Part shown: positions 20,302 to 31,276 of the stretch, piece after piece
Numbering within the stretch: position 1 is the stretch's first letter
Layout of the letters: each line of letters starts with the position of its first letter
Assembly: GCF_009741445.1 (NCBI RefSeq)
Contig: NZ_CP046507.1
Location: 3,100,001 to 3,164,000, forward strand
Reading direction: 5' to 3'
DNA from: Mycobacterium avium subsp. avium
GTDB taxonomy: Bacteria; Actinomycetota; Actinomycetes; Mycobacteriales; Mycobacteriaceae
DNA: 64,000 nt
The notes under the pieces: generated by a model
Databases searched by the model: none
What the model was told of the DNA's origin: nothing
The model's input: the letters and a program-made list of their open reading frames with translations, nothing else
Translations under genes and position numbers: made by a program

Positions 20302-21500
20302 CCGGCGGGAGCGTCGGAAACTTCTGTGGCCAGCGCCACCGCGGTGGCGACCGCGTCCCCGACCCGGGCGTCCAGCGGGCTGGGCACGATCCGATCGGGC
20401 GCGAGGTCGTCGCTGACGACGGAGAAGATCGCCTCGGCCGCGGCGACCATCATCTTCTCGGTGATCCGGCGGGCGCCGGCCTCCAGAGCGCCGCGGAACA
20501 CCCCGGGGAACGCCAGCACGTTGTTGATCTGGTTGGGGAAATCGCTGCGCCCGGTGGCCACCACGGTGGCGTACTTCGCCGCGATCTGCGGATGGATCTC
20601 CGGGTCGGGGTTGGACAGCGCGAACACGATCCCGTTGGGCGCCATGGCCGCGATCATCTCCTCGGGCACCACACCCCCCGACAGCCCCAGGAACACGTCG
20701 GCGCCGCGGATCGCCTCGGCCAGGCTGCCGGTCAGGCCGGCCGGGTTGGTGCGCCGCGCCAACGCCGCCTTGACGTCGTTCATGTCGTCGCGGCCGGCGT
20801 GCAGGATCCCCCGCGAGTCGAGCACGGTGATGTCCGAAACACCCATCGCCATAAGGAGATTGGTGCACGCGACGCCGGCCGCCCCGGCTCCGGACACCAC
20901 CACCTTCAGCGAGCTCATGTCCCGGCCCAGCAGCTTGCTGGCCCCCATCAGGGCGGCCAGCACGACGATCGCGGTGCCGTGCTGGTCGTCGTGCATCACC
21001 GGGCAGTCCAGCGCCTCGATGAGTCGGCGTTCGATCTCGAAGCAGCGCGGCGCGGAGATGTCCTCGAGGTTGACGGCGCCGAAGGTGGGGCGCAGCCGCA
21101 CCAGGGTCTCCACGATCTCGTCGGGATCCTTGGTGTCCAGCACGATCGGGATGGCGTTCAGCCCGCCGTACGCCTGGAACAGGGCGCACTTGCCCTCCAT
21201 CACCGGCAGCGACGCCGCGGGCCCGATGTCGCCCAGGCCGAGCACCGCGCTGCCGTCGCTGACCACGGCCACCAGCCGGTTAGCCCAGGTGTAGTGCGCC
21301 GCTTGACGGTGGTCGGCGGCGATCGCCCGGCTGACCTGCGCCACGCCCGGGGTGTAGGCGATCGACAGCGCGCGCTGGGTGTCCAGCGGGGAGGTCAGGC
21401 TGACCGACAGCTTGCCGCCGACGTGTGCCGCGAAGATCTCGGCGTCCGTGATCGCGCCCTGCTCGGCGCGACTCTGTATCGATTCAAGCAATTCGGACAC
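20298..21500 (-). CDS. NAD(P)-dependent malic enzyme, short bacterial type
   Basis: A 400-residue oxidoreductase that decarboxylates malate to pyruvate. It has the YTPGVA entry motif, the VSDGSAVLGLGDIG cofactor/active-site segment, HDDQHGTA (metal-ligand acidic pair) and the nucleotide loop GAGAAG. It lacks the C-terminal phosphotransacetylase-like domain, and its length separates it from the longer Mez enzyme. It lies directly before mdh in the genome (52 nt apart, both leftward), so the two malate enzymes of the anaplerotic node probably share regulation. In M. tuberculosis, from memory, this spot holds VapBC33 and PE_PGRS23 instead. Confidence 0.92.
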   Translation of the reverse strand: MSELLESIQSRAEQGAITDAEIFAAHVGGKLSVSLTSPLDTQRALSIAYTPGVAQVSRAIAADHRQAAHYTWANRLVAVVSDGSAVLGLGDIGPAASLPVMEGKCALFQAYGGLNAIPIVLDTKDPDEIVETLVRLRPTFGAVNLEDISAPRCFEIERRLIEALDCPVMHDDQHGTAIVVLAALMGASKLLGRDMSSLKVVVSGAGAAGVACTNLLMAMGVSDITVLDSRGILHAGRDDMNDVKAALARRTNPAGLTGSLAEAIRGADVFLGLSGGVVPEEMIAAMAPNGIVFALSNPDPEIHPQIAAKYATVVATGRSDFPNQINNVLAFPGVFRGALEAGARRITEKMMVAAAEAIFSVVSDDLAPDRIVPSPLDARVGDAVATAVALATEVSDAPAG

Positions 21501-21552
21501 GCGCTTCAGGGTAAGGGCTACCCATAAGTAGTCCTAATTGCCCACGTCGGTC

Positions 21553-22542
21553 TCAGATCAGGCCGAGCTGGGTCACCGCGTTGCGCTCGTCGGCGAGCTC
21601 GGCGGTGGTCTTGTCGATCCGGCTGCGGGAGAACTCGTCGATCTCCAGGCCCTGCACGATCGTCCAGTCGCCGTCCTTGGTGGTCACCGGGAACGACGAG
21701 ATCAGCCCCTCCGGCACGCCGTAGGAGCCGTCGGAGATGACGGCCATGGAGACCCAGTCGCCCGCCGGGGTGCCCAGCAGCCAGTCGCGGGCGGCGTCGG
21801 TGGTCGCCGAGGCGGCCGACGCGGCCGAGGAGGCGCCCCGCGCGTCGATGATGGCCGCGCCGCGCTTGGCCACGGTCGGGATGAAGTCGTTCTCGATCCA
21901 GTTCTGGTCGCCCACCACCTCGGCCGCGTTCTTACCCTTGACCTCGGCGTGGAAGATGTCGGGGTACTGGGTGGCGGAGTGGTTGCCCCAGATCGTCATC
22001 TTTGTGATGTCGGTGACCTTGGCGCCGGTCTTTTTGGCCAGCTGCGAGATGGCCCGGTTGTGGTCCAGGCGGGTCAGCGCCGAGAACCGCTCGCGCGGGA
22101 TGTCCGGGGCGTTGCTCATCGCGATCAACGCGTTGGTGTTGGCCGGGTTGCCGGTCACGCCGACGCGGATGTCGTCGGCGGCCACCTCGTTGAGCGCCTT
22201 GCCCTGCGCGGTGAAGATCGCGCCGTTGGCCTCCAGCAGGTCGCTGCGCTCCATGCCCGGGCCGCGCGGCCGCGCGCCGACCAGCAGCGCGAGGTTGGCG
22301 CCGTCGAAGATCTTGTTCGGGTCGGCGCCGATCTCGACGCCGGACAGCAGCGGGAAGGCGCAGTCGTCGAGTTCCATCACGACGCCCTCGAGCGCCTTGA
22401 GCGCGGGCTCGATCTCGAGCAGACGCAGCTCGATCGGGCGGTCGGGGCCCAGCAACGAGCCGCTGGCCAGGCGGAACAACAGGCTGTAGCCGATCTGGCC
22501 GGCGGCGCCGGTGACGGCAACCTTGAGAGGACTTGCGCTCAC
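21553..22542 (-). CDS. mdh: Malate dehydrogenase
   Basis: A 329-residue NAD-dependent malate dehydrogenase of the cytosolic-like group. The nucleotide loop is [18 protein letters not shown], the substrate Arg loop [14 protein letters not shown], and the catalytic pair is in LTRLDHNRA and [11 protein letters not shown]. Length equals the usual mycobacterial enzyme. GTG start with AAGGGG upstream. It stands divergent from corA across 189 nt and upstream of malic enzyme and lpqZ on the same strand. It completes the malate-to-oxaloacetate step next to the malate decarboxylase. Confidence 0.96.
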   Translation of the reverse strand: MSASPLKVAVTGAAGQIGYSLLFRLASGSLLGPDRPIELRLLEIEPALKALEGVVMELDDCAFPLLSGVEIGADPNKIFDGANLALLVGARPRGPGMERSDLLEANGAIFTAQGKALNEVAADDIRVGVTGNPANTNALIAMSNAPDIPRERFSALTRLDHNRAISQLAKKTGAKVTDITKMTIWGNHSATQYPDIFHAEVKGKNAAEVVGDQNWIENDFIPTVAKRGAAIIDARGASSAASAASATTDAARDWLLGTPAGDWVSMAVISDGSYGVPEGLISSFPVTTKDGDWTIVQGLEIDEFSRSRIDKTTAELADERNAVTQLGLI

Positions 22543-22684
22543 GTCGATGTACCCCTTGTGTGGAGAAGTTCGTGCAGATTCGGGTTCCGCTCGAAACTAG
22601 CGCACCCTTCTTTGCCGCCGATCTCCGGTCCGCTACCAGGGCTTTCCGCCGCGCGATCGTCACGCCGGCCGGCGCCGGGACGCG

Positions 22685-22726
22685 TAGCATGAGCACCGCC
22701 TGGTCTGACCTGCGCTGCGTGGGAGG
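22685..22726 (+). promoter_or_regulatory. corA promoter and RBS
   Basis: TAGCAT at 22685-22690 fits TANNNT, giving a leader of about 35 nt. GGGAGG at 22721-22726 spaces 5 nt from the GTG at 22732, which favours that start over the GTG at 22726. Confidence 0.45.
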
Positions 22727-22731
22727 TGGAT

Positions 22732-23832
22732 GTGTTCCAGGGATTCGACGCATTGCCCGAAGTGCTTCGGCCCATCGCCCACCAACCGCACCCGCAGCCG
22801 GCGCCCGAGGCTCCGCCGGCCCGCGCGACGCTGGTCGACTGCGCGGTGTACGACGACGGGAACCGGCTGCCCGGCGTGTTCGGTTACGCCGACGCCCTGG
22901 ACAAGGTCCGCGAGATCGAATCCCAGGGGCGCGAGGGATTCGTCTGGGTCGGCCTGCGCGAACCGAACCAGACCGAAATGCAGGAAGTGGCAGACGTTTT
23001 CGGGCTGCATGCGCTGGCCGTCGAGGACGCCGTGTGCGCCCATCAGCGGCCCAAGGTGGAGCGCTACGACGACACACTGTTTCTGGTGCTCAAGACCGTC
23101 AACTACGTGCCGCACGAATCGGTGGTGCTGGCCCGCGAGATCGTCGAGACCGGCGAGATCATGGTGTTCGTCGGCCGCGATTTCGTGGTGACCGTCCGGC
23201 ACGGCGAACACGGCGGGCTGTCCGAGGTGCGCAAGCGGATGGACGGCGACCCCGAGCAGATGCGGCTGGGCCCGTTCGCGGTGATGCACGCGATCGCCGA
23301 CCACGTGGTGGACCACTATCTCGAGGTGAGCAGCTTGATGCTCGCCGACATCGACAGCATCGAGGGGTTGGCGTTCGCCCCGGGCAGCAAGATCGACGTC
23401 GAACCGATCTATCTGCTCAAGCGCGAGGTCGTCGAACTGCGCCGCTGCGTCAACCCGCTGTCGTCGGCGTTTCACCGGATCCAGACCGAGAACAAGGACG
23501 TGATCTCCAAGGAGGTGCGCCGCTATCTGCGCGACGTCGCCGACCACCACTCCGAGGCCGCCGACCAGATCGCCAGCTACGACGACATGCTCAACTCGCT
23601 GATCCAGGCGGCCCTGGCCCGGGTGGGGATGCAGCAGAACAACGACATGCGCAAGATGGCGGCCTGGGCCGGCATCCTGGCGGTGCCGACCATGATCGCC
23701 GCCATTTACGGGATGAACTTCCATTTCATGCCCGAGCTCAACTGGACCTGGGGATATCCGGCGGTGATGGCGGGCATGGCCGTCGTCTGCCTGGTGCTGT
23801 ACTTCCAGTTCCGCAACCGCAACTGGCTCTAG
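22732..23832 (+). CDS. corA: Magnesium/cobalt channel CorA
   Basis: A 366-residue pentameric divalent-cation channel subunit. It has a large N-terminal cytosolic domain, a long coiled helix (about 190-300) and two C-terminal membrane segments. The signature YGMN lies between them (AAIYGMNFHFMPEL), and the C-terminus ends in basic FRNRNWL. The GTG at 22732 gives the length I recall for M. tuberculosis CorA. Mg import into the cytosol. It is divergent from mdh and followed by a long palindromic repeat. Confidence 0.96.
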   Translation: MFQGFDALPEVLRPIAHQPHPQPAPEAPPARATLVDCAVYDDGNRLPGVFGYADALDKVREIESQGREGFVWVGLREPNQTEMQEVADVFGLHALAVEDAVCAHQRPKVERYDDTLFLVLKTVNYVPHESVVLAREIVETGEIMVFVGRDFVVTVRHGEHGGLSEVRKRMDGDPEQMRLGPFAVMHAIADHVVDHYLEVSSLMLADIDSIEGLAFAPGSKIDVEPIYLLKREVVELRRCVNPLSSAFHRIQTENKDVISKEVRRYLRDVADHHSEAADQIASYDDMLNSLIQAALARVGMQQNNDMRKMAAWAGILAVPTMIAAIYGMNFHFMPELNWTWGYPAVMAGMAVVCLVLYFQFRNRNWL

Positions 23833-23845
23833 CGCTCGCTTTTTC

Positions 23846-23920
23846 CCGCGAGTTCCTCCGCGAGCAGACGCAAAAGCCCCTCGACGCCCGGCGTGTCGGG
23901 GGCTTTTGCGTCTGCTCGAG
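23846..23920. repeat. Palindromic repeat, copy 1
   Basis: Exact 20-bp arms 23861-23880 (CGAGCAGACGCAAAAGCCCC) and 23899-23918 around an 18-nt centre that itself pairs as CGAC/GTCG. A GC-rich leader (CCCGCGAGTTCC) precedes the left arm. The core recurs at 24894-24977 and 45771-45830. It follows corA, and the A-run/T-run inside the stem could act as a bidirectional terminator. Confidence 0.8.
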
Positions 23921-23999
23921 GGAGGGGGCGGGGGACTTATCCACATCGCCGCGGCAGCTGGCTGGTTCCGACACTTACCTTGCCGCATTGTCTGCGGCT

Positions 24000-24881
24000 G
24001 TGGACATCGAGAGCCTCATCCTGCGCGGCGACGGGCTGGCAACCACTTCCCAACTGCTGACCGCGGTCTCGCGCAAACAATTGGCCGGTCTGGTCAAGTC
24101 CGGCATGCTCATCCGCGTCTGTCACGGGGTATACGCACCCAACGTTCCCGACGTGTCCAATGCGCTGGACGCCGCGCAACTGAGGGTCGGACGGCCGGTG
24201 GTCGCGTGCATGGGCACCGCTGCCGCGCTGTACGGCTTCGACACCGAGCGCACCACCAGAATCCATGTCCTCGATCCGGGAATCCGGATGCGCCCGTCAC
24301 CGAAAATCATGGTGCACCAACGGATTCGGGCGCCGCTGCGACGAGTGAAGGGCCATCTGGCGACGACGCCGGCGTGGACCGCGATAGAAGTAGCCCGGGC
24401 GCTGCGGCCCGCGCGTGCCCTGGCCACGCTTGATGCGGCACTGCGTGTCGGCGCATGCACCGCAGCGGAGCTGGACGCGGCGGCTCGCGAACAGCATGGT
24501 CGTCGCGGAATCGTCAAGGTCCGGGAATTGCTGGCCTACGCCGACGGCCGCGCCGAATCGCCCATGGAGAGTGAGGCACGACTGCTGTTCATCGGCAGTG
24601 GGCTGCCGATGCCGGAGCTGCAGTACAGCATCACCGACCGGCACGGCCGACGGTGGCGTGCCGACTTCGCCTGGCCGGCATCGATGGTTCTCGCCGAATA
24701 TGACAGCGTGGAGTGGCATTTGGACCGCGAGGCCCTACTGCACGACCGGCTCAAACTCGCACGGCTGCAGGAATGTGGGTGGACGACGGTGCCGATGACG
24801 GTGGACGACATTCGACACGACCCCGTCGGCCTCATTGCGCGGATCAACGGCCATCTGGCCGCGCCGCGCGTCGCCGGTTGA
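24000..24881 (+). CDS. AbiEi-type winged-helix protein with DUF559 (Vsr-like) C-terminal domain
   Basis: About 293 residues. The N-terminal part (GLATTSQLL, KSGMLIRVCHGVYAP) is the AbiEi antitoxin-type helix-turn-helix; the C-terminal part (PMESEARLLF, then WRADFAWPASMVLAEYD) is the DUF559 fold, related to Vsr-like PD-(D/E)xK nucleases. No AbiEii-type toxin gene is adjacent, so it is not a complete type IV toxin-antitoxin pair. The start is uncertain: GTG 24000, or TTG 23988, which lies 7 nt after a TACCTT box. It is a one-gene insertion between two copies of the long palindrome and between corA and the sug operon. Confidence 0.75.
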   Translation: MDIESLILRGDGLATTSQLLTAVSRKQLAGLVKSGMLIRVCHGVYAPNVPDVSNALDAAQLRVGRPVVACMGTAAALYGFDTERTTRIHVLDPGIRMRPSPKIMVHQRIRAPLRRVKGHLATTPAWTAIEVARALRPARALATLDAALRVGACTAAELDAAAREQHGRRGIVKVRELLAYADGRAESPMESEARLLFIGSGLPMPELQYSITDRHGRRWRADFAWPASMVLAEYDSVEWHLDREALLHDRLKLARLQECGWTTVPMTVDDIRHDPVGLIARINGHLAAPRVAG

Positions 24882-24893
24882 GCGCCGGTGTCA

Positions 24894-24977
24894 TTTCCCG
24901 CGAGTTCCCCCGCGAGCAGACGCAAAAGCCCCTTGACGCCCGGCGTGTCGGGGGCTTTTGCGTCTGCTCGCGGGAAA
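24894..24977. repeat. Palindromic repeat, copy 2
   Basis: Same 20-bp arms as copy 1 at 24913-24932 and 24951-24970. Here there is also an outer pair, TTTCCCGCGAG and its complement, at the two ends. It lies between two convergent genes (AbiEi/DUF559 and Sufu), a natural place for a bidirectional terminator. Confidence 0.8.
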
Positions 24978-24986
24978 CGGCAGACG

Positions 24987-25580
24987 TCAACCCGGCTGGG
25001 CGGCAGGGCGATTCGGGTCCAGCACGTCGACGCCGTCGTTGTCCCACGCCTGCCGCATCGCCTCCGCGCCCTTCAGCCGCACCCACGCCGCTTCCGTGGC
25101 GGTGATGGGGGTCGCCGACAGGAATTGCACCGGGTCGCGCGGCGGCGGCAGCGGCAGATCGGGAATATCGCTGCGGCCCAACAGCACTGCCGTGAACGGC
25201 ACCCGGGCCGACGGCGACGCCCACAGCGGCGAGCCCAGGTCGATCAGCGCGCCGGCGACCAGCACCGCGCCCTCGACGGCCGGGGATGCCGCCAGGATCG
25301 CCAGGCTCTTTGCGATGCCGGTGACCGGGCCGGGATCGCGTAGCCGCAGCACGATCTCGGCGCGCGGTCCGCGCACCGGGTCGGCGATCTCGGCCGTCGG
25401 TTCGGTCATCGGATGACGCGAGCAGCCCAGCGAGACGTAGTGCACCAGCCCGTCGGCCGTGCGGAACCGCAGCACCTCGATGGTTTCGGTACCCAGGAAT
25501 GTCACGCTGGCCGAATCTGGTTCGTCGCCGCAGAAGTGCGCCCGCACGTGCGCGCGCACCGGCTCCAGGGCCTGGCTCAC
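24987..25580 (-). CDS. Suppressor-of-fused (Sufu) domain protein
   Basis: About 197 residues from a GTG at 25580 that overlaps the sugC stop as GTGA. The sequence ([61 protein letters not shown]) follows the bacterial Sufu domain pattern. In other bacteria such proteins often act as immunity or binding partners (family knowledge); no toxin is seen here. The 4-nt overlap places it as last gene of the trehalose transporter operon. No signal peptide or membrane segment, so it is cytosolic. The function in this operon is unknown. An upstream in-frame start at 25778 would lie inside sugC and is unlikely. Confidence 0.75.
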   Translation of the reverse strand: MSQALEPVRAHVRAHFCGDEPDSASVTFLGTETIEVLRFRTADGLVHYVSLGCSRHPMTEPTAEIADPVRGPRAEIVLRLRDPGPVTGIAKSLAILAASPAVEGAVLVAGALIDLGSPLWASPSARVPFTAVLLGRSDIPDLPLPPPRDPVQFLSATPITATEAAWVRLKGAEAMRQAWDNDGVDVLDPNRPAAQPG

Positions 25581-26755
25581 GGCGAGCCGGACGGCGCGAC
25601 GGTCAGGTTCACCCCGGAGTCGGCGTCGAAGACCATCAGCTTCGTTGTGTCCAGCGCCAACTCGACCGTCTGGCCGATGGCCGCTTTGGATTCGGCGGGA
25701 ACCCTTGCCACGAACTGGTTTTCGTGTGCATCCGCCTCGGCGGCCAGTTCGTCCAATTGGGTCGAGTGCGCGGCCCACGCCGCGGTGGAGAAGTACACGT
25801 ACTTGTCGGCGCCCAGCGACTCGACCATGTCGACCTTGACCTCGAAGGTCAGCGCCCTGATCCGCTGGTAGCCGTCGATCAGCGCGGCGTCGGACAGGTG
25901 TTCGGGTCGCGCGCCGACGATGATGTTGTCCGGCTCGGGATGCTCGGCGATCACCTGTTGAATTTCCGGTGTCAGCATCACCTCGCCGAAGGGCAGCTTC
26001 AGCCCGATCGGCGTCAGCGTGGCGGGGAAGAAATTCATCGCCGGCGAGCCGATGAAGCCGGCGACGAACAGGTTGGCCGGGTTCTCGTACAGCTCGTCGG
26101 GGGTGCCGATCTGTTGTGCCACACCGGAATGCATCACCACCACGCGGTCACCCAGGGTCATGGCCTCGGTCTGGTCGTGGGTGACGTAGACCGTGGTGGT
26201 GCCCAGCCGCTTCTGCAGCCGGGCGATCTCGCCGCGCATCTGCACCCGCAGTTTGGCGTCCAGGTTGGACAGCGGCTCGTCCATCAGGAACGCCTTCGGG
26301 TGCCGCACGATGGCCCGGCCCATCGCCACCCGCTGCCGCTGTCCGCCGGACAGCTGCGACGGCTTGCGGTCCAGAAAGTCGGTCAGGTCAAGGATTTTGG
26401 CCGTCTCAGCGACCTTCTGGGCGATCTCGGGCTTCTTCATCTTGGCCAGTGTCAACGGAAACGCGATGTTTTGGCGCACCGTCATGTGCGGGTACAGCGC
26501 ATAGGACTGGAACACCATGGCGATATCGCGGTCCTTGGGCGCCTTCTCGTTCACCCGTTCGCCGCCGATGCGCAGCTCGCCGGATGAGATATCTTCAAGC
26601 CCGGCAATCATATTCAAGGTCGTGGTCTTGCCGCAGCCGGACGGGCCGACCAGAATCAGGAATTCGCCGTCGGCGATGGTGAGGTTGAGGTCGCGCACCG
26701 CCGTCGCGCCGTCCGGGTAGCTCTTGCTGACATGGTCCAGCACAATCTCGGCCAT
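25577..26755 (-). CDS. sugC: Trehalose import ATP-binding protein SugC
   Basis: A 392-residue ABC ATPase of the MalK/UgpC group. Walker [10 protein letters not shown] is near residue 38; signature [12 protein letters not shown]; Walker [13 protein letters not shown]-loop [11 protein letters not shown]-terminal regulatory (TOBE-like) region follows from about residue 240. It energises the LpqY-SugAB importer that recovers trehalose released outside the membrane during mycolic-acid transfer (family knowledge). It begins 4 nt after the sugB stop, and its own stop overlaps the Sufu start. Confidence 0.96.
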   Translation of the reverse strand: MAEIVLDHVSKSYPDGATAVRDLNLTIADGEFLILVGPSGCGKTTTLNMIAGLEDISSGELRIGGERVNEKAPKDRDIAMVFQSYALYPHMTVRQNIAFPLTLAKMKKPEIAQKVAETAKILDLTDFLDRKPSQLSGGQRQRVAMGRAIVRHPKAFLMDEPLSNLDAKLRVQMRGEIARLQKRLGTTTVYVTHDQTEAMTLGDRVVVMHSGVAQQIGTPDELYENPANLFVAGFIGSPAMNFFPATLTPIGLKLPFGEVMLTPEIQQVIAEHPEPDNIIVGARPEHLSDAALIDGYQRIRALTFEVKVDMVESLGADKYVYFSTAAWAAHSTQLDELAAEADAHENQFVARVPAESKAAIGQTVELALDTTKLMVFDADSGVNLTVAPSGSP

Positions 26756-26759
26756 CGAG

Positions 26760-27588
26760 TCATCCCTTCACAGCGCCAGAGGTCAGCCCGGCGACGATCC
26801 GTCGTTGGAAGATTAGAACAAACAAGATGACGGGGACGGTGATCACCACGGCCCCGGCCGCGATCGATCCGGTCGGCTCCTCGAACTGTGAACTGCCGCT
26901 GAAGCTCACGATCGCCACCGGCGCGGTGATGGCCGCCTTGGTGGCGGTCAGGGTCAGCGCCAGCAGCAGATCGTTCCAGGCGAAGATGAACACCAGGATC
27001 GCCGCGGTCACCACGCCCGGCGCCGCCAGCGGCACGATCACCTTCCGGAACGCCTGCGCCGGCGTGGCGCCGTCGATTTTCGCTGCCTTCTCCAAATCCC
27101 ATGGGATCTCCCGGAAGAACGCCGACAACGTGTAGATCGCCAGCGGCAGCGCAAAGGTGATGTACGGCAGGATCAAACCCGGCCAGGTGTCGAATAGGCC
27201 GAGGAAGCGTTCGATGTTGAACAACGGCGTGACCAGCGAGATCGCCGGGAACATGGTGATCAGCAGGGTGGCCCCGATCAGCAGCCGCTTGCCGGGAAAG
27301 TCCAGCCGGGCCACGGCGTAGGCGGCCATGGCGCCGAGCAGCACCGCGACCGCGGTGGTGATCAGCCCGATCCCGACGGAGTTGATCAGCGCCGAGCTGA
27401 AGAAGTCGCCGCGGAAGATGCCGCGATAGTTTTCCAGCGATATCGCCGACGGAATCAGCTTGCCGTCCTTGACCGTTGACGTCGGCTTCAGCGACAGGCT
27501 GAAGATCCACAACACCGGAAGCAGCGCATACACCACCACCAGCGTGTCGATCACGGCCCAGAGCACCGTGCGACGCGCGGCGGTTCGG

Positions 27589-27599
<11 letters not shown>
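26760..27599 (-). CDS. sugB: Trehalose ABC permease SugB
   Basis: A 279-residue inner-membrane permease with six predicted membrane segments. The EAA loop is at about 190-205 ([20 protein letters not shown]), which contacts the ATPase. The ATG at 27599 ([11 protein letters not shown]) overlaps the end of sugA by 11 nt and gives a length near the known SugB; a longer start at 27626 is possible. It forms the channel with SugA. Confidence 0.93.
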
Positions 27600-29957
<2,358 letters not shown>

Positions 29958-30482
29958 TCAAATCGCCAAGCGCGCCAACAGGTCCCGCGCCTTCTCCGCA
30001 TTCTGCGGATCGCAGAGCACGTCGTAGCGGCCCGCCACCAGCTGCATGGTCGAGCTGAAATCCCTTGTGCCACGGGCCATCGAGTAAGGAACGGCGGAGG
30101 TGATCAACCCGAAGAACACACCGGCGACCAGACCGGTGGCCAGCGCCCCCCACGGGTTGGGGCTGAAGAATCCGAGCACCAGCCCGATGAACAAACCCAG
30201 CCATGCCCCGCTCAACACCCCACCGCCGAGCACCTTGGGCCAGGTCAGCCGGCCGGTCACCCGTTCCACCTGCATCAGGTCGACCCCGACGATGGTGACC
30301 TGCTGGACCGGGAACTGCTGGTCGGACAGGTAGTCGACGGCACGCTGCGCCTCGGCGTAGGTGGGATAGGAGCCGACGGGCCAGCCCCGGGGCGGTGTCG
30401 GCAGACCGGGCACGCCGCGGCGACCGCCCGCGCCGGGGGGTGGCGCGCCGGGAACCTGCCCGGGCTGGAAAGGACTAGTCAT
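29958..30482 (-). CDS. Membrane protein with general-stress-protein-17M-like fold (Rv1234-like)
   Basis: A 174-residue protein. A Pro/Gly-rich N-terminus (1-35) is followed by a small soluble domain with GSYPTYAEAQRAVDYLSDQQFPVQQVTIVGVDL, as in GSP17M-type domains. Two membrane helices follow (about 86-105 and 110-130), then a C-terminal soluble part. GGAGGAG lies upstream of the ATG. It is first in the probable operon with lpqY-sugA-sugB-sugC-Sufu. It may help assemble or sense the state of the transporter, but this is inference. Confidence 0.8.
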   Translation of the reverse strand: MTSPFQPGQVPGAPPPGAGGRRGVPGLPTPPRGWPVGSYPTYAEAQRAVDYLSDQQFPVQQVTIVGVDLMQVERVTGRLTWPKVLGGGVLSGAWLGLFIGLVLGFFSPNPWGALATGLVAGVFFGLITSAVPYSMARGTRDFSSTMQLVAGRYDVLCDPQNAEKARDLLARLAI

Positions 30483-30634
30483 CGCCGCTCATTCTCCTCC
30501 GCCTCGACCGTCGTTTCATCTCAGGTCCTCCCCAGCCTATCCAGCCGGTCCAGCCGGCCAACGGATGCCACCTGCGGAAACACCGCGCGCCGCGCCCCGG
30601 GCTTCGGCGCCGCAGCCGCCGGTCGCGGATGGGT

Positions 30635-30640
30635 TAGGTT
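30635..30640 (+). promoter_or_regulatory. -10 box for a leaderless DUF4190 gene
   Basis: TAGGTT ends 7 nt before the ATG at 30648, so transcription would begin at or next to the start codon. No Shine-Dalgarno lies between. Confidence 0.55.
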
Positions 30641-30647
30641 GAACACC

Positions 30648-31232
30648 ATGACGGCTCCCGGCGCCGGCTTCGGCGAGAGCGCCCAACACGACCACCACGG
30701 CGACCAGGCCCACGGCGACAAGCCCAACGACGACGCAACCTCGGCGCCGCACGCCCAGCCGGCCCCGTGGGAACCGCCCGCCGGCTCCGTGCCCCCGCCC
30801 TACCCACCGCCGGGCTATCCGGCCGACTACCCACCCGGCTATCCGCCCCCGTACCCGCCGCCGGCTCCGTCCCCGGTTCCGCCGCCCCCGCCCGGGTACG
30901 GGCCGCCGCCCCCGCCGGGCTACGGGCCGCCCGGATACCCGGGTGGCTACTACCCCGGTCCGGATTACGGTGGCTACCCGCCCCAGCCGCCGCTGCTCGG
31001 CGGGCAGCCCGGGACCAACGGTTTGGCGATCGCCTCGCTCATCGCGTCGTTCACCGGCCTGCTGTGCGGCATCGGCTCGGTCGTGGCCATCGTGCTGGGC
31101 GCGATCGCCCTCGACCAGATCAAGCGGACCCGCCAGGACGGCTTCGGCCTGGCCGTCGCCGGCATCGTCATCGGAATCGCCACCCTGGTGGTGACTTTGG
31201 TGGTCGTGCTGTTCGCCTTGCACACCCACTAG
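30648..31232 (+). CDS. Proline-rich DUF4190 membrane protein (Rv1233c-like)
   Basis: A 194-residue protein. Residues 1-40 are acidic/polar; about 45-120 is a Pro/Tyr/Gly repeat region built from PPGYPP-like units. Two membrane helices follow (about 126-150 and 166-190) joined by a short loop with IKRTRQDGFG, the DUF4190 pattern. The Pro-rich part probably faces the cytosol or the wall and binds protein partners (inference). No Shine-Dalgarno; a TAGGTT box supports a leaderless start at 30648. Divergent from the sug operon. Confidence 0.83.
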   Translation: MTAPGAGFGESAQHDHHGDQAHGDKPNDDATSAPHAQPAPWEPPAGSVPPPYPPPGYPADYPPGYPPPYPPPAPSPVPPPPPGYGPPPPPGYGPPGYPGGYYPGPDYGGYPPQPPLLGGQPGTNGLAIASLIASFTGLLCGIGSVVAIVLGAIALDQIKRTRQDGFGLAVAGIVIGIATLVVTLVVVLFALHTH

Positions 31233-31262
31233 GTGCGCTCGGCCATCGAACCGGCAGCTGCC

Positions 31263-31268
31263 TAGGCT
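31263..31268 (+). promoter_or_regulatory. -10 box for a leaderless MgtE-N gene
   Basis: TAGGCT ends 8 nt before the ATG at 31277; no ribosome-binding site is seen, so the mRNA is probably leaderless. Confidence 0.5.
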
Positions 31269-31276
31269 CTACTGGC

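Noticed and set aside
22533-23999. N-terminal extension of the AbiEi/DUF559 frame across corA
   Set aside because: It lies out of frame over the whole corA gene and through the palindromic repeat; the extension is Arg/Pro-rich without a domain.
24000-24881. Complete type IV toxin-antitoxin system
   Set aside because: Only the AbiEi-like part is present; no nucleotidyltransferase (AbiEii) gene adjoins it on either side.
23846-24977. CRISPR array from the repeated palindromes
   Set aside because: Only two copies surround a full gene and the third is 21 kb away; there are no regular spacers and no cas genes.
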